Below the pieces are notes generated by a model. It was not told where the DNA came from and searched no databases. It saw only the letters and a program-made list of their open reading frames with translations. DNA of 64,000 nt from contig JASBRU010000003.1 of assembly GCA_030149285.1 (NCBI GenBank), positions 64,001 to 128,000 of the forward strand. The letters are read 5' to 3'. Positions 1 through 11,037 of the stretch are shown here, piece after piece (the first letter of the stretch is position 1; every line of letters begins with the position of its first letter). The stretch comes from Flavobacteriales bacterium. Lineage in GTDB: Bacteria > Bacteroidota > Bacteroidia > Flavobacteriales > JASBRU01. Position numbers and translations under genes: made by a program.

Positions 1-1
1 A

Positions 2-1384
2 ACAGGTACTGGCGATGCCAATTTTAATTATGGTATAAAACTCACAGGTACTGGTACAGGAGGAAGTGGTATTCATTTAGGAGGGTTGTCAACTAATTTT
101 AATGTTAATCATTTAGAAATTACTGGTAGTGGTTTTGCTGGGATTATGGCAAAGACCGATCCAAGCTGTGATTTAACATCGGCGAGACAAAACTTTACGA
201 TGAGAGGGGTGAAGATTCATAATAACTACATACATGATGTTGCTGGCGAAGGTATGTACATTGGTTATACATTTTATAGTGGGGTTACTCTTAACTGTAA
301 CGGAACAACTGTAAATGTTTTACCACATGAAATTGAGGATATAAAAATATACGACAACCTTATTGAAAGATCTGGTCTGGATGGTATACAGGTTACAGGC
401 GCCACTATGGGATGTGAAATATACGGAAACACAGTTTCTGAATATGGCTTTAATGAAGTGAAAGACCAAACCAATGGTATACAAATAGGCTCTGGTACAG
501 GAGGTAAATGTTATAATAATTTACTGAAAAATGGTAGAGGTACGGGTATAACTGTTTTTGGTCATGGTGGTAATCAAGTATTTAATAATATAATTATTGA
601 TGCTGGGAAAAATACTACAGACCCACTTATTAAAGCATATGGTATTTTTTGTGATGATAGAAGTACAATTGTAGGTTCGTCATTTAATTTTATGAATAAT
701 ACTATTATAGACCCAAAGCATGATGGAATTCGTTTTTATTCTCTGCAATCTACAGGTAGTATATTCAAGAATAATGTGGTTGTGAACCCAGGTACTTATA
801 TGGTATATGAAAATGACTGGACAAGTAGAACTGGGGCTGATGCATATGTTTTTGTATTAAACAGCAATGTAGACCTTACTAGTGCTAATAACTTTTTTAC
901 CAGAGACATTACTCAAGTAGAATTTGTAAACCCATCTATAGGAGATTATGAATTACTAAGTACATCGCCTCTTGTAAACGGTGGGGCAGATTTACGTTCT
1001 ATGGGTGTAACTTTTGATTATACTCATAAGTTAAGACCTTCTCAGGGGGCCAGCGATATAGGGGCATATGAGTTTGGACCTGAGCACGTTTCAATTCCTG
1101 AAAAAAAAACCGTTAAAGTATCTTTAAAAGCTTACCCAAACCCTGCACCAATTAGTAAATCTTACTTAGAGTTTACCTTAATTGAGTCTCAAGTATTAGA
1201 GTTTTCTATTTATGATTTAACAGGTAAACTAGTTGCATCTTTTAATTCTGAAAATGAATTTGTAAAAGGTAGAAACCAAATTGCAATTAGTAAAATAGCT
1301 CCTGCAATATCGGCTGGAAATTACTACATAAATTTAAAAGGTGTAGATTTTACTGCAAGCACAAAAATTATTATTACTGAGTAA
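2..1384 (+). CDS. Secreted right-handed beta-helix protein with T9SS sorting domain (5' end missing)
   Basis: The frame is open from base 2 with no stop upstream, so the gene begins before the window; the TTG at 86 is only an internal codon. The visible part carries regularly spaced parallel beta-helix (PbH1-like) rungs ending in patterns such as NNYIHDVAGEGMYIG, DNLIERSGLDGIQVTG and NNLLKNGRGTGITVFG, a fold used by polysaccharide lyases and other carbohydrate-binding or -cleaving proteins. The last ~75 residues begin KAYPNP and have the FSIYDLTGKLV and GNYYINLKG pattern of a type IX secretion sorting domain, so the protein is probably exported through the outer membrane and released or attached at the surface. 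Substrate and catalytic residues cannot be named. It sits 64 bases before a glycosyltransferase run, which hints at a role with surface polysaccharide. Confidence 0.85.
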   Translation, partial: TGTGDANFNYGIKLTGTGTGGSGIHLGGLSTNFNVNHLEITGSGFAGIMAKTDPSCDLTSARQNFTMRGVKIHNNYIHDVAGEGMYIGYTFYSGVTLNCNGTTVNVLPHEIEDIKIYDNLIERSGLDGIQVTGATMGCEIYGNTVSEYGFNEVKDQTNGIQIGSGTGGKCYNNLLKNGRGTGITVFGHGGNQVFNNIIIDAGKNTTDPLIKAYGIFCDDRSTIVGSSFNFMNNTIIDPKHDGIRFYSLQSTGSIFKNNVVVNPGTYMVYENDWTSRTGADAYVFVLNSNVDLTSANNFFTRDITQVEFVNPSIGDYELLSTSPLVNGGADLRSMGVTFDYTHKLRPSQGASDIGAYEFGPEHVSIPEKKTVKVSLKAYPNPAPISKSYLEFTLIESQVLEFSIYDLTGKLVASFNSENEFVKGRNQIAISKIAPAISAGNYYINLKGVDFTASTKIIITE

Positions 1385-1406
1385 ACGTAGTTTTCATTTT
1401 ATCTTC

Positions 1407-1414
1407 TAAATTTG
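1407..1414 (+). promoter_or_regulatory. Candidate -7 promoter box (TAAATTTG)
   Basis: Exact match to the Bacteroidota -7 consensus TAnnTTTG in the 64-base gap before the glycosyltransferase run, 34 bases ahead of the TTG start at 1449. I see no TTG at the usual -33 distance, so this is only a candidate. Confidence 0.4.
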
Positions 1415-1448
1415 AGCAACTAGAAAGAATATAACTGAAATCAATATC

Positions 1449-2330
1449 TTGAGAGCTCAACCCCTTGTAACCATACTTACCGTAAATTATAATCAGTCAG
1501 CTGTTACATGCGAGCTTTTAGAGTCTTTAAGAAAAATCACATATAAGAATATTGAGATTATTGTTGTTGATAATGACTCACCAACAGATTCACCACAAAT
1601 TATTTTAGAAAAATATCCTGAAGTCAACCTTGTTTTAAGTAAAGAAAATTTGGGCTTTGCAGGTGGAAATAATTTGGGTTTAAGAGAAGCAAAAGGGGAG
1701 TATATCTTTTTTGTGAATAATGATGTGGAAGTGTCTGCAGATTTTTTAGAGCCTTTATTAGAAGAGTTTGAGAAAGATGATAAAGTAGCGATGGTAAGCC
1801 CTAAAATACGCTATTATCATACACCCGATAAAATACAGTATGCAGGCTCAACACAAATGAACCCTTATACGATAAGAAATTCACATATAGGTTGGAATGA
1901 GGTTGATAATGGTCAATATGATAAAGTATATGAAACCAATTATGCCCATGGTGCTGCTATGTTGGTTAAACAATCAGTAATAAATGAAGTAGGGCCAATG
2001 GCAGATGTTTTCTTCTTGTATTATGAAGAATTAGATTGGTGCGAAAGAATAAAAAAGGCAGGGTATAAGATTATTTTCAATGGGAATTCAGAGATTCTAC
2101 ATAAAGAGTCTGTAACTACCGGTAAAATGAGCCCTTTAAAAATGTATTACCTTACACGTAATAGGTTGTTATTTGCTAAAAGAAATATCGAGGGTATTAA
2201 ACTACTATTCAGTATGTTGTTTTTTACACTTATATCTATACCTAAAAATACAATAGTATTACTACTTAAGGGACAAACAAAATTATTGTCATCTTTCTAC
2301 AAAGGAGTTTTTTGGAACCTGAGAAATTAA
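1449..2330 (+). CDS. Family 2 glycosyltransferase
   Basis: A 293-residue GT-A fold enzyme that would transfer a sugar from a nucleotide-sugar to a growing glycan at the cytoplasmic face. The N-terminus TILTVNYNQ, the VVDNDSPTDS segment, the GGNNLG motif and the metal-binding FVNNDVEV segment are typical of GT2 enzymes of the rhamnosyltransferase (WbbL/RfbF) type; LYYEELDWCER fits the acceptor/catalytic base region. It starts with TTG: no ATG lies between an in-frame stop near 1413 and the conserved first strand. The C-terminal ~50 residues are hydrophobic and basic and may touch the membrane. First of four glycosyltransferases (gaps 13, -4 and -1 bases), so probably one operon. Sugar specificity cannot be read. 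Confidence 0.88.
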   Translation: MRAQPLVTILTVNYNQSAVTCELLESLRKITYKNIEIIVVDNDSPTDSPQIILEKYPEVNLVLSKENLGFAGGNNLGLREAKGEYIFFVNNDVEVSADFLEPLLEEFEKDDKVAMVSPKIRYYHTPDKIQYAGSTQMNPYTIRNSHIGWNEVDNGQYDKVYETNYAHGAAMLVKQSVINEVGPMADVFFLYYEELDWCERIKKAGYKIIFNGNSEILHKESVTTGKMSPLKMYYLTRNRLLFAKRNIEGIKLLFSMLFFTLISIPKNTIVLLLKGQTKLLSSFYKGVFWNLRN

Positions 2331-2343
2331 GTATATTCAAAAC

Positions 2344-3549
2344 ATGATAGTATTAAAGATTATATATTGGTTAATAGTAATATACTTAGCATTACCCGTA
2401 TTGTTTTTGTTTAACTACTCTTTACTATCATTAATACCGTACAAACGTAAAAGAGCAAACATAATACCAAAACAACACAAATTTGCTGTTTTAATACCCG
2501 GGTATAAAGAAGATGCAGTTATATATGAGGTTGCAGAAGAAGCATTGAATCAAGACTATCCAAAAGAATTATATGATGTTGTAATTATAGCAGATTCTTT
2601 TCAGCCTGAAACTTTAGCAAAACTGAGAACACTGCCAATAAAAGTTATAGAGGTTTCTTTTGAGAAGAGTACTAAAGCCAAAGCGCTAAACAAAACGATG
2701 TCTCAATTACCAGATATATATGATGTAGCCTTGGTTTTAGATGCTGATAATGTAATGGCTAACGATGTAATTACTAAGATTAATGAGGCATACTCATTAG
2801 GTTATAAAATCATACAGGGGCACAGAGCTGCTAAAAACCTAGATAGTTCATTTGCAATATTAGATGCCGCAAGTGAAGAGATTAATAATAATATATTCAG
2901 TAATGGGCATAGAAATATTGGTTTATCATCTAGGTTGGTAGGTTCGGGGATGGCGTTTGATTATCCAATGTTTAAAGAAATAATGTCTACTATTGATGCT
3001 GTAGGTGGTTTTGATAAAGAACTTGAGTTAAAACTGTTAAGAAGAGGTTTAAAAATAGAGTATGTAAAGGATGCGATGATTTATGATGAAAAAGTATCTA
3101 AGTCAGAGGTGTTTGCAAAGCAACGCTCTCGTTGGATTTCTGCTCAATTTTACTATTTCAGAAAGTACTTCTTATCTGCCTTAGGGCATTTGATTACAAA
3201 AGGGAATGCAGATTACTTTGATAAAGCTTTTCAGATGATAATGCCTCCTAGATTAATGTTGTTAGGCGGATTGTTTTTGGGCTTATTGATTAGTGCAGCA
3301 CTTCACTTTTTTGTTCAGCCTACTATCCATTTCTATATATGGCTTGCAATGTGCACAGGAGGTTTTTTAGCTTTCTTATTAGCAATACCTCGTAAATTTT
3401 ATAATAAAGACCTACTAGGTGCTTTTATGAGGCTACCAAAAGCATTTATTACCATATTACTAGCGCTTTTTAAGATAAAAGGTGCAAACAAAACATTTAT
3501 TCATACACCACATACTGCTACTAAGCAGAATATAGAGAAAGACAAATGA
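2344..3549 (+). CDS. Membrane glycosyltransferase, family 2 (processive type)
   Basis: A 401-residue integral membrane GT2 enzyme. It has an N-terminal transmembrane helix (about residues 4-30), a cytosolic catalytic domain with VLIPGYKED, LDADN and GFDKELELKLL segments, then QRSRW, which matches the Q/RxxRW motif of processive synthases, followed by two or three C-terminal membrane spans. Such proteins polymerise or extend polysaccharides while feeding them to the membrane. It overlaps the next gene by four bases (ATGA), which supports translational coupling. Polymer identity is unknown. It could also act as a single-addition enzyme, since not every membrane GT2 is processive. Confidence 0.85.
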   Translation: MIVLKIIYWLIVIYLALPVLFLFNYSLLSLIPYKRKRANIIPKQHKFAVLIPGYKEDAVIYEVAEEALNQDYPKELYDVVIIADSFQPETLAKLRTLPIKVIEVSFEKSTKAKALNKTMSQLPDIYDVALVLDADNVMANDVITKINEAYSLGYKIIQGHRAAKNLDSSFAILDAASEEINNNIFSNGHRNIGLSSRLVGSGMAFDYPMFKEIMSTIDAVGGFDKELELKLLRRGLKIEYVKDAMIYDEKVSKSEVFAKQRSRWISAQFYYFRKYFLSALGHLITKGNADYFDKAFQMIMPPRLMLLGGLFLGLLISAALHFFVQPTIHFYIWLAMCTGGFLAFLLAIPRKFYNKDLLGAFMRLPKAFITILLALFKIKGANKTFIHTPHTATKQNIEKDK

Positions 3550-4691
3550 GAATAGGTATAGAGGCACAACGTATTTTCAGGAAGAAGAAACACGGCATGG
3601 ATATCGTGGTGATTGAACTGATTCGTCATTTACAGCAGATAGATAAGGAGAATGAATATTTCATTTTTGTGAATGAGTATGATGAAGATGATTACGGTGA
3701 TGCAGGGATTGAAGAAACGAAGAACTTTAAGTTTGTTAGGTTTAAACATTACTATCCGGTATGGGAGCAAGTATTGCTACCAAAACATGCCAAAGAGTAC
3801 AATTTGGATGTACTGCATTGTACCTCTAATACAGCCCCGATAAGATATGATGGCACCTTAGTGCTTACACTACATGATATTATTTTTTATCAGATGAACC
3901 CTTTATTTAAGAAGGGGTATACGCTTTATCAACGCTTTGGTAATTTTTATAGGAAGTTTATACTTAAACGTTTGATGAAGATTAGCGCAAAAGTTGTGAC
4001 TGTATCTGAGTTTGAAAAAGGTAATCTAGAACGCGTATTAGGTTTAACTGATGAGAAACTAGTGGTCGCCTATAACGGTGTAGGAGAGAAGTTTAACAAT
4101 AACTTATCTGAAGATAAGACTAAAGAAGTAAGAGCTAAATATGAGCTGCCTGAAAAGTTTATGTTCTTTTTAGGTAATACGGACCCTAAAAAGAATACAC
4201 CAAATACTATTAAGGCCTATGTAGAGTATTGCAAGACAGTTGTAAACCCTGTTTTCTTAGCGGTTGGGGATTATGATATAGACTACTTAAAAGATATTTT
4301 AGATGAAGTAGATGGAGAACAGTATTTAAAGAATATTCATGTGATGGGATATATACAGCATGATGATTTACCGTATGTAATGTCAGAAGCTGAATTATTG
4401 TTATACCCATCTATGAGAGAGAGTTTTGGAATACCAATATTAGAAGGGATGGCTTGTGGGACCCCTGTTATTACTTCTAATATTACCTCTATGCCTGAAG
4501 TAGCAGGAGATGCTGCTTTATTGGTGAATCCAAAAAGTATAGATGATATCAGTAAAGGGATAAGTAAGTTATTAGATGATGATGCATTAAATGCTGACTT
4601 GATAAGCAAAGGCTTAAAAAGAGCTAAAGAGTTTTCTTGGAATAATACTGCTAAAACAATGTTAGAAACCTATAAACAAGCTATATTATAA
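3546..4691 (+). CDS. Glycosyltransferase, family 4 (GT-B fold)
   Basis: A 381-residue retaining GT-B enzyme. The N-terminal acceptor domain starts [11 protein letters not shown] and holds [11 protein letters not shown] and LTLHDIIFY. The C-terminal nucleotide-sugar domain has LGNTDPKKN and the donor-binding ESFGIPILE (EX7E) followed by [16 protein letters not shown]. This is the mannosyltransferase/WbaZ-like subgroup common in O-antigen and capsule loci. No signal peptide, so cytoplasmic or membrane-associated. It overlaps the genes on both sides (ATGA upstream, TAATG downstream), the clearest sign that the glycosyltransferases are co-translated. Confidence 0.9.
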   Translation: MRIGIEAQRIFRKKKHGMDIVVIELIRHLQQIDKENEYFIFVNEYDEDDYGDAGIEETKNFKFVRFKHYYPVWEQVLLPKHAKEYNLDVLHCTSNTAPIRYDGTLVLTLHDIIFYQMNPLFKKGYTLYQRFGNFYRKFILKRLMKISAKVVTVSEFEKGNLERVLGLTDEKLVVAYNGVGEKFNNNLSEDKTKEVRAKYELPEKFMFFLGNTDPKKNTPNTIKAYVEYCKTVVNPVFLAVGDYDIDYLKDILDEVDGEQYLKNIHVMGYIQHDDLPYVMSEAELLLYPSMRESFGIPILEGMACGTPVITSNITSMPEVAGDAALLVNPKSIDDISKGISKLLDDDALNADLISKGLKRAKEFSWNNTAKTMLETYKQAIL

Positions 4692-5866
4692 TGGTACAAA
4701 CATTAGAGATATTATTTTGGGTTTTATTAGGGTTGATTTTCTACTCATATCTTGGGTATGGTATTGTTTTATACATCTTGGTAAAGCTGAAAAGAGTTTT
4801 TAGTGGTAACAAAAGAAAATATGAGGTTGATTATCAGCCTAGAGTAACCCTAATGATTGCTGCTTATAACGAGAAAGACTATGCAGTAGATAAGGCAAAA
4901 AATTCTTTAGAGCTAGATTACCCAAAAGATAAGTTAGATATAGTGTTTGTAACAGATGGGTCTGATGATGGGACACCAGATATTTTGAATGAAGTAGAAG
5001 GGATTACAGTTTACCATAAACCTGAACGTGCCGGCAAAATTGCTGCTATGAATAGGGGAATGAAGTTGATTGACACACCAATTGTAGTATTTACCGATGC
5101 TAATACAATGCTTAATAAAGAGGCATTAAGAGAAATTATAAATCATTATCAAGATCCGAAAGTTGGCTGTGTTGCAGGTGAAAAGAGAATACAAAGTAAA
5201 GAGAAAGACTCTGCAAGCGGAGCAGGTGAGGGAATTTACTGGAAATATGAATCAACCCTTAAGAGGTGGGATTTTGAGTTATACTCTGCTGTTGGTGCTG
5301 CAGGAGAATTGTTTTCTGTTCGTACAGAGCTGCACAGAGAAATGGAAAGAGACACATTGTTAGATGATTTTGTAATGTCTCTTAGAATAGCCGAAGAAGG
5401 ATACAAAATAGCTTATGAGCCCAATGCTTATGCTACAGAGTCTGCATCAGCATCTGTATCAGAAGAAATGAAACGTAAGATTCGTATTTGTGCAGGAGGT
5501 ATACAATCTATAGTAAGGCTTAAATCATTACTAAACCCTTTTAAGCATGGAATATTGAGCTTTCAATATGTATCACATCGAGTATTAAGGTGGACCATTA
5601 CGCCTTTAGCTTTGTTATTGATTATTCCATTAAACATCATTTTGATGATGAATATAGGCGGTTTATATACATTGATACTCTATGCACAAGCTTTGTTTTA
5701 TGCAATGGCATTGATAGGTTGGTATTTAGAGAATAGACAAATTAAGGTTAAAATACTATTTATACCTTTCTACTTCTTTATTATGAATCTTTCTGTATAC
5801 CTTGGTTTCGCTAGGTATTTAAAAGGCCAACAGTCTGTACTTTGGGAGCGTGCTAAGCGTGCTTAG
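4691..5866 (+). CDS. Membrane glycosyltransferase, family 2
   Basis: A 391-residue membrane GT2 enzyme. Membrane spans lie at about residues 5-35 and in the last ~90 residues (three hydrophobic stretches). The catalytic core has [28 protein letters not shown] and [15 protein letters not shown], and [13 protein letters not shown] occupies the position of the Q/RxxRW box but lacks the Trp. This resembles the CESA/hyaluronan-synthase-like group used for exopolysaccharide assembly. Last gene of the run; its stop overlaps the stop of the convergent LOG gene by four bases (TTAG). The missing canonical RW makes true processivity doubtful. Confidence 0.85.
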   Translation: MVQTLEILFWVLLGLIFYSYLGYGIVLYILVKLKRVFSGNKRKYEVDYQPRVTLMIAAYNEKDYAVDKAKNSLELDYPKDKLDIVFVTDGSDDGTPDILNEVEGITVYHKPERAGKIAAMNRGMKLIDTPIVVFTDANTMLNKEALREIINHYQDPKVGCVAGEKRIQSKEKDSASGAGEGIYWKYESTLKRWDFELYSAVGAAGELFSVRTELHREMERDTLLDDFVMSLRIAEEGYKIAYEPNAYATESASASVSEEMKRKIRICAGGIQSIVRLKSLLNPFKHGILSFQYVSHRVLRWTITPLALLLIIPLNIILMMNIGGLYTLILYAQALFYAMALIGWYLENRQIKVKILFIPFYFFIMNLSVYLGFARYLKGQQSVLWERAKRA

Positions 5867-6570
5867 AAGTTTGGCTTTAATAAGTATTGAGAATAGAAAT
5901 TATCAATAGCTTTTACAGCATCTTCACAAGTATCAACTATCTGAAATAAGTCCATGTCTTCCGGACTCACGTTTTTTTCTTGATCTAGTAATATCTTTTT
6001 TATCCAATCAATTAATCCTGCCCAAAACTCAGAGCCTACAAGTATAATAGGGAATTTACCAATCTTTTCAGTTTGGATAAGCGTTATGGCTTCAAAAAGC
6101 TCATCTAAGGTTCCAAACCCACCGGGCATTACTATAAAACCTTGTGAGTACTTCACAAACATTACTTTTCTTACAAAGAAGTAATCGTAGTTCATTACTT
6201 TATCATTATCTATAAAGTCGTTGTGAACTTGCTCAAAGGGTAATTCAATATTTAAACCAACAGATACACCACCGGCTTCTTTAGCTCCTTTATTACCGGC
6301 TTCCATAATACCTGGTCCACCACCAGTGATTACACCATAACCTCGTTTGGTAAGATGATACCCAATGTCTTTTGCTAATTTGTAGTATTTATTATCAGGT
6401 TTTGTTCTAGCAGAGCCAAAAATAGATACACAGGGACCAATTTTCCCTAGTTTTTCAAAACCCTCTACAAACTCAGACATTATCTTGAAAATAGCCCAAG
6501 AGTCATTGGTTTTTATTTCATTCCAGTCCTTTTGCTTAAAAGCTTCTCTAATTTTGTCGTCACTGCTCAT
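5863..6570 (-). CDS. LOG-family nucleotide hydrolase (TIGR00730-type Rossmann protein)
   Basis: A 235-residue Rossmann-fold protein of the LOG/YgdH group. Such enzymes are cytokinin riboside 5'-monophosphate phosphoribohydrolases in plants and actinobacteria and nucleotide-5'-monophosphate nucleosidases in bacteria; older databases call them lysine decarboxylases, which is not supported. Signature motifs are visible: GSARTKP near residue 52, [10 protein letters not shown] at 83-92 and PGGFGTLDE at 149-157, the last carrying the catalytic Glu. No signal peptide. Its ATG overlaps the uvrA stop by four bases, so it is the last gene of the rmlC-uvrA operon. Natural substrate not determined. Confidence 0.88.
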   Translation of the reverse strand: MSSDDKIREAFKQKDWNEIKTNDSWAIFKIMSEFVEGFEKLGKIGPCVSIFGSARTKPDNKYYKLAKDIGYHLTKRGYGVITGGGPGIMEAGNKGAKEAGGVSVGLNIELPFEQVHNDFIDNDKVMNYDYFFVRKVMFVKYSQGFIVMPGGFGTLDELFEAITLIQTEKIGKFPIILVGSEFWAGLIDWIKKILLDQEKNVSPEDMDLFQIVDTCEDAVKAIDNFYSQYLLKPNF

Positions 6571-9422
6571 ACCTGTACTATGTTTAATTCTTTTTCTAAA
6601 AACTTAGCGGTGTAACTGGTTTTGTTTTTAGCTACTTCTTCCGGAGTACCTTTTACCAATACAGTTCCGCCTCTAGATCCGCCTTCAGGACCAATATCAA
6701 TTATATGGTCTGCCATTTTTATAACATCCATATTATGTTCTATAATTAATACGGTATTTCCTTTATCTACAAGCTTATTTAATACATCCATTAATACACG
6801 TATGTCTTCAAAATGTAAGCCTGTAGTAGGTTCATCTAGTATATAGAACGTATTTCCGGTGTCTCTCTTACTTAATTCGGTAGCCAATTTTACTCTTTGT
6901 GCTTCACCACCTGATAGAGTCGTACTCTGCTGTCCTAATGTAATGTAGCCTAAACCTACATCTTTTAAGGTTTTAATTTTATTATAAATCTTAGGAATAT
7001 GCTCAAAAAACACAACAGCCTCATTAATAGTCATGTCTAATATTTCTGCTATAGATTTTCCTTTATAACGTACTTCTAGTGTTTCTCGGTTAAATCGTTG
7101 TCCATTGCAGGTTTCGCAATGAACATATACATCCGGTAGAAAATTCATTTCAATTACACGTACCCCAGCACCTTCGCAAGTTTCACATCTACCACCTTTT
7201 ACATTAAAGGAGAATCGGCCGGGTTTGTAACCCCTGATTTTTGCTTCCGGTAAGTTAGCATACAAGCTTCTTATCTCTGATAATACACCTGTGTAGGTTG
7301 CAGGATTAGAACGAGGGGTACGTCCAATAGGAGATTGGTCAATATCTATTACTTTATCAATATGCTTTAAGCCATCAATCTTCTTGTATTCAAGAGGTTT
7401 TTTTAAGGCTTTAAAGAAGTGTGAATTTAAAATTGGGTAAAGGGTTTCATTTATCAATGTAGACTTACCACTACCGGAAACTCCGCTAACACAAATCATT
7501 TTACCTAAAGGAAATTCTACAGTCAGGTTCTTAAGATTATTACCACTTGCTCCGCTTAATTTAAGGGTATTACCATTGCCTTCACGTCTTTTTTCAGGTA
7601 TTTGGATTGCTTTTTTGCCACTTAAATAGTCAGATGTAAGTGTATTAGCGTTTAAAATAGTGCTGGGATGTCCCTCGCTTACAATTTCACCTCCATGTTT
7701 ACCGGCACCAGGCCCAATGTCTATTACATAATCTGCAGCCTCAATCATATCCTTGTCATGTTCTACAACAATTATTGAGTTACCAATGTCTCTTAGGTTT
7801 ATTAAGGAGTTAATCAAACGTTCATTATCTCGCTGATGTAGACCTATACTAGGCTCATCAAGTATGTACAAGACATTTACTAACTGAGAACCTATTTGGG
7901 TAGCTAAACGAATACGTTGTGCCTCACCACCGGATAATGATTTAGAGCTTCTGTTTAATGCTAAATACTCTAAGCCAACATCTAATAAAAAACCTAGTCG
8001 TGTTCGTATTTCTTTCAATATTTCTACAGCTATAACACGCTGTTTATCATTCATTCTATCTTCTACATCCACTAACCAATCAGCTAAATGGCCTAAATCC
8101 ATACCCGCTAAATCGGCAACATTTTTCCCATCAATAAAAAAGTGGAGAGATTCTCTTTTTAATCTTTTTCCTTCACAAGTAGGACAGGTAATTTTATTCA
8201 TAAAACCTTGTGCCCATCTTTGTATAGTACGAGATGTCTTTTCTTGGTGCTGGTTAATAATGAAGTTGATTACACCTTCAAAATTGATATTTAGTTTACG
8301 GGTAACCCCTAAACTCTTACTTTGTACCTCAAAACTTTCGCTAGATCCATTAAGGATTACGTTCATTCCTTGCTCAGGAATATCTTCAATAGGAGTGTCT
8401 AGTGTAAACTCAAATCGCTCGCCAATAATTTCTATTTGATTGAATATCCATGAGCGTTTAAATTCGCCTAATGGGGCTAAACCTCCTTTTTTAATACTCA
8501 ACTTAGGGTTAGGTATTACTTTTTTCATGTCTATTTCAGACACTTTACCTAAACCGTTACAATTGCTACATGCACCTTTTGGTGAGTTGAATGAAAAAGA
8601 GTTGGGCTCTGGTGATTCATAAGAAATACCAGTTGTTGGGCACATTAAATTACGACTATAATGGCGTGTTTGCTCTGTTTCACTATCCATTACCATTAAA
8701 GAGTCTTTGCTATGGTACATAGCTGTTTTTATAGACTCTCTAAGCCTTTGTATAGAATCTTCATTAACAAGTAGTCTGTCAATTACTATTTCTATATCAT
8801 GTGTCTTAAATCGGTCTAATCGCATTCCATGTACAATCTCTCTTACTTCACCATCAACACGAACTCTAATAAAGCCTTGTTTGGCAATTTGCTCAAATTG
8901 TTCTCTATAATGTCCTTTACGGGCTTTAATAACAGGGGAGAGGATTAGTATTTTTTTGCCGGAATAGTTTTCAATAATCAAATCTAAAATTTGATCATCA
9001 GTATAGCTCACCATTTTTTCTCCGGTCTCATAAGAGTATGCTTCTGAAGCACGAGCATATAGCAATCTAAAGAAGTCGTAAACCTCTGTAATAGTTCCTA
9101 CTGTAGAACGCGGGTTTTTACTGGTGGTTTTTTGCTCAATAGAAATAACAGGGCTTAAACCATTAATCTTATCAACATCAGGGCGCTCAAGTCCGCCTAA
9201 AAACTGACGCGCGTAGGCCGAGAAAGTTTCTATGTAACGTCTTTGACCTTCTGCATAAATAGTATCAAAAGCCAAAGACGATTTGCCACTACCACTAAGC
9301 CCCGTTATTACAGCAAGCTTATTACGCGGTATGGTTACATCTATATTTTTAAGATTGTGTACACGAGCACCTAGTACCTCTATCACATCTTCATCGTGCT
9401 CTTCAACTTTCTTCTCTGGCAT
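6567..9422 (-). CDS. uvrA: Excinuclease ABC subunit A
   Basis: A full-length 951-residue UvrA, the damage-sensing ATPase of nucleotide excision repair that loads UvrB on lesions. Two ABC ATPase modules are present: Walker [10 protein letters not shown] at residues 41-49 and GVSGSGKST near 645, each with an ABC signature ([12 protein letters not shown] and [12 protein letters not shown]) and Walker B ([11 protein letters not shown] and [11 protein letters not shown]). Zinc-binding Cys pairs appear in [24 protein letters not shown] and CETCNGQR. Ten bases separate it from the upstream transglycosylase and it overlaps the LOG gene downstream, so it sits in a four-gene operon. I see no obvious damage-inducible operator. 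Confidence 0.98.
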   Translation of the reverse strand: MPEKKVEEHDEDVIEVLGARVHNLKNIDVTIPRNKLAVITGLSGSGKSSLAFDTIYAEGQRRYIETFSAYARQFLGGLERPDVDKINGLSPVISIEQKTTSKNPRSTVGTITEVYDFFRLLYARASEAYSYETGEKMVSYTDDQILDLIIENYSGKKILILSPVIKARKGHYREQFEQIAKQGFIRVRVDGEVREIVHGMRLDRFKTHDIEIVIDRLLVNEDSIQRLRESIKTAMYHSKDSLMVMDSETEQTRHYSRNLMCPTTGISYESPEPNSFSFNSPKGACSNCNGLGKVSEIDMKKVIPNPKLSIKKGGLAPLGEFKRSWIFNQIEIIGERFEFTLDTPIEDIPEQGMNVILNGSSESFEVQSKSLGVTRKLNINFEGVINFIINQHQEKTSRTIQRWAQGFMNKITCPTCEGKRLKRESLHFFIDGKNVADLAGMDLGHLADWLVDVEDRMNDKQRVIAVEILKEIRTRLGFLLDVGLEYLALNRSSKSLSGGEAQRIRLATQIGSQLVNVLYILDEPSIGLHQRDNERLINSLINLRDIGNSIIVVEHDKDMIEAADYVIDIGPGAGKHGGEIVSEGHPSTILNANTLTSDYLSGKKAIQIPEKRREGNGNTLKLSGASGNNLKNLTVEFPLGKMICVSGVSGSGKSTLINETLYPILNSHFFKALKKPLEYKKIDGLKHIDKVIDIDQSPIGRTPRSNPATYTGVLSEIRSLYANLPEAKIRGYKPGRFSFNVKGGRCETCEGAGVRVIEMNFLPDVYVHCETCNGQRFNRETLEVRYKGKSIAEILDMTINEAVVFFEHIPKIYNKIKTLKDVGLGYITLGQQSTTLSGGEAQRVKLATELSKRDTGNTFYILDEPTTGLHFEDIRVLMDVLNKLVDKGNTVLIIEHNMDVIKMADHIIDIGPEGGSRGGTVLVKGTPEEVAKNKTSYTAKFLEKELNIVQV

Positions 9423-9432
9423 TTTTAGTACG

Positions 9433-10476
9433 CTATTCGGTTTTTGTTGTGTCTAGTGGAGTACTTGTGTTTACTGAATCTATAACTACGGGTAAGCTAT
9501 CTATTACTACTTCTGTAACAGTGCTATCAAATTCAGTAGTTTCTATTTCTTCTTTACTGTAATATCCTTTTTTAGGGATTTCAATAACATATGTTTTCCC
9601 ACTTTTGTTGGTTAAGTAGCTTTCACGTAACCACGGATTATGAATCTTTAAGATTTTATAGTTTATACCTTGAGCTTTCGCAAATTCAGGAAAGCTTGCA
9701 ACAGCGGTATCTACTTTTACCTTTTTGGTAGGAATTCGTTTGTATAAGTCCTTTTTACGAAGGTTAAACCCAAAATCTTTTGGGTTATTCATAATATATT
9801 TGATGGCTGTTATTCTAAAAACATATCTAGATGTTTCGTTATTTAATAACAAGTCATAGTAATCATTAACTTCTTGTCTCTCTAATTGTTTTTTAACACC
9901 GTTTAAGCCCATGTTGTAAGAAGCAGCAGCTAATGTCCAGCTTCCCAACTCTTCTTTTGCATCTAATAGTAGTTTACAAGCTACTTCGGTTGACTTTTCT
10001 AGGTTGTAGCGCTCATCTACCTCGCCATTTATTTCAAGCCCGTACTGTTGTCCTGTGGCTTTCATTATTTGCCACATACCTGTTGCACCTGCAGGAGAAA
10101 CAACATTCTCAAAACCGCTTTCAATTAAGGGTAAGTATTTAAAGTCTTCCGGGATACCATACTTCTTAAGAATAGGCTCTATTACCGGGAAAAACTTATT
10201 CGCTCTTTTAAAAAACAATAGTCCTTGAGATTGCCAGTAGGTGTTTACTAGTAACTCTCTGTCTAACCTTTCTGCAATATCAGGCATATCCAAGGGCATG
10301 GTTTCTCCTGCAAATGTTGGGTTTTTTGGTAAGTTTAGTGCATAAACAGAGTAGTTCTCATTAAACTTTGTCTGAAAAACAGTATCACTCTCGTGGTCGT
10401 TTGAATAAAAGCTAAATAACCGCCATGCTATAAATAGCATAGACATTACTCCGAATACTTGAAATGCTTTTTTCAT
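9433..10476 (-). CDS. Membrane-anchored lytic murein transglycosylase (SLT domain)
   Basis: A 347-residue MltD/SLT-type enzyme that would cleave the MurNAc-GlcNAc bond of peptidoglycan non-hydrolytically, leaving 1,6-anhydro ends. An uncleaved signal anchor at about residues 5-24 places it in the periplasm. The SLT domain covers about residues 95-215: PLIESGFE supplies the catalytic Glu (E119), followed by [12 protein letters not shown] and the AAASYNMG motif. C-terminal LysM repeats, common in MltD, are not evident; about 130 unassigned residues ending in a Thr/Asp-rich tail follow. It overlaps rmlC by four bases and precedes uvrA by ten. Confidence 0.88.
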   Translation of the reverse strand: MKKAFQVFGVMSMLFIAWRLFSFYSNDHESDTVFQTKFNENYSVYALNLPKNPTFAGETMPLDMPDIAERLDRELLVNTYWQSQGLLFFKRANKFFPVIEPILKKYGIPEDFKYLPLIESGFENVVSPAGATGMWQIMKATGQQYGLEINGEVDERYNLEKSTEVACKLLLDAKEELGSWTLAAASYNMGLNGVKKQLERQEVNDYYDLLLNNETSRYVFRITAIKYIMNNPKDFGFNLRKKDLYKRIPTKKVKVDTAVASFPEFAKAQGINYKILKIHNPWLRESYLTNKSGKTYVIEIPKKGYYSKEEIETTEFDSTVTEVVIDSLPVVIDSVNTSTPLDTTKTE

Positions 10477-11021
10477 ATTGAAAAAGGGCTTTTAAAATCT
10501 TTTAATAATGGTGCTTCTATATCTTTCTCTGATAAAGTTGGGTTATCAATGCCCCAATCTATGTTTATATCAGGGTCATTCCATATAACACTGCCTTCAG
10601 AGGCTTTGTTGTATAAATTGGTGCATTTATATGCAAAAATCGTGTCATTTTCTAAAGTTAAGAAACCATGAGCAAAGCCAGGGGGTATCCAAAACTGTGT
10701 TTTATTTTCACCAGATAACAGTTCTTTATGATAACTTCCGTAAGTAGGAGAGCCTTTACGTATATCTACAGCCACATCTAATACAGCTCCTTTTATTACT
10801 CTTACTAGCTTTCCTTGTTCAAATGGTGGTGCCTGAAAATGTAAGCCTCTTAATACTCCTTTTTGAGATAAGGACTCATTATCTTGCACAAACTCTAAGT
10901 TTACGCCTGCTTTTTCTGCACTTAATTTATTCCACGATTCAAAAAAGTAACCGCGCTCATCTTCAAATACTCGTGGCTTGATTACTACAAGACCATCGAT
11001 TAAGGTGTTTTGTATCTCCAT
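10473..11021 (-). CDS. rfbC: dTDP-4-dehydrorhamnose 3,5-epimerase
   Basis: A 182-residue cupin enzyme that epimerises dTDP-4-dehydro-6-deoxyglucose at C3 and C5 on the way to dTDP-L-rhamnose. Residues DERGYFFESW (21-30), the catalytic base His61 in VLRGLHFQ, the QGKLVRVIKGAVLDVAVD strand pair and catalytic Tyr131 in YKCT are all intact, and the length is standard. It heads a four-gene operon with a transglycosylase and uvrA rather than with rfbA, rfbB and rfbD, which are not in the window. Rhamnose made here may serve the glycosyltransferases at 1449-5866, but that is inference. A -7 box lies eight bases upstream of the ATG. Confidence 0.95.
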   Translation of the reverse strand: MEIQNTLIDGLVVIKPRVFEDERGYFFESWNKLSAEKAGVNLEFVQDNESLSQKGVLRGLHFQAPPFEQGKLVRVIKGAVLDVAVDIRKGSPTYGSYHKELLSGENKTQFWIPPGFAHGFLTLENDTIFAYKCTNLYNKASEGSVIWNDPDINIDWGIDNPTLSEKDIEAPLLKDFKSPFSI

Positions 11022-11029
11022 AATTTTTG

Positions 11030-11037
11030 CAAAGATA
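11030..11037 (-). promoter_or_regulatory. Candidate -7 promoter box (TATCTTTG) for the rfbC-uvrA operon
   Basis: Reading the minus strand, TATCTTTG matches TAnnTTTG exactly and ends eight bases before the rfbC ATG at 11021. Transcription would start a few bases before the ATG, giving almost no leader. No clear TTG is seen at the -33 position. Confidence 0.5.
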
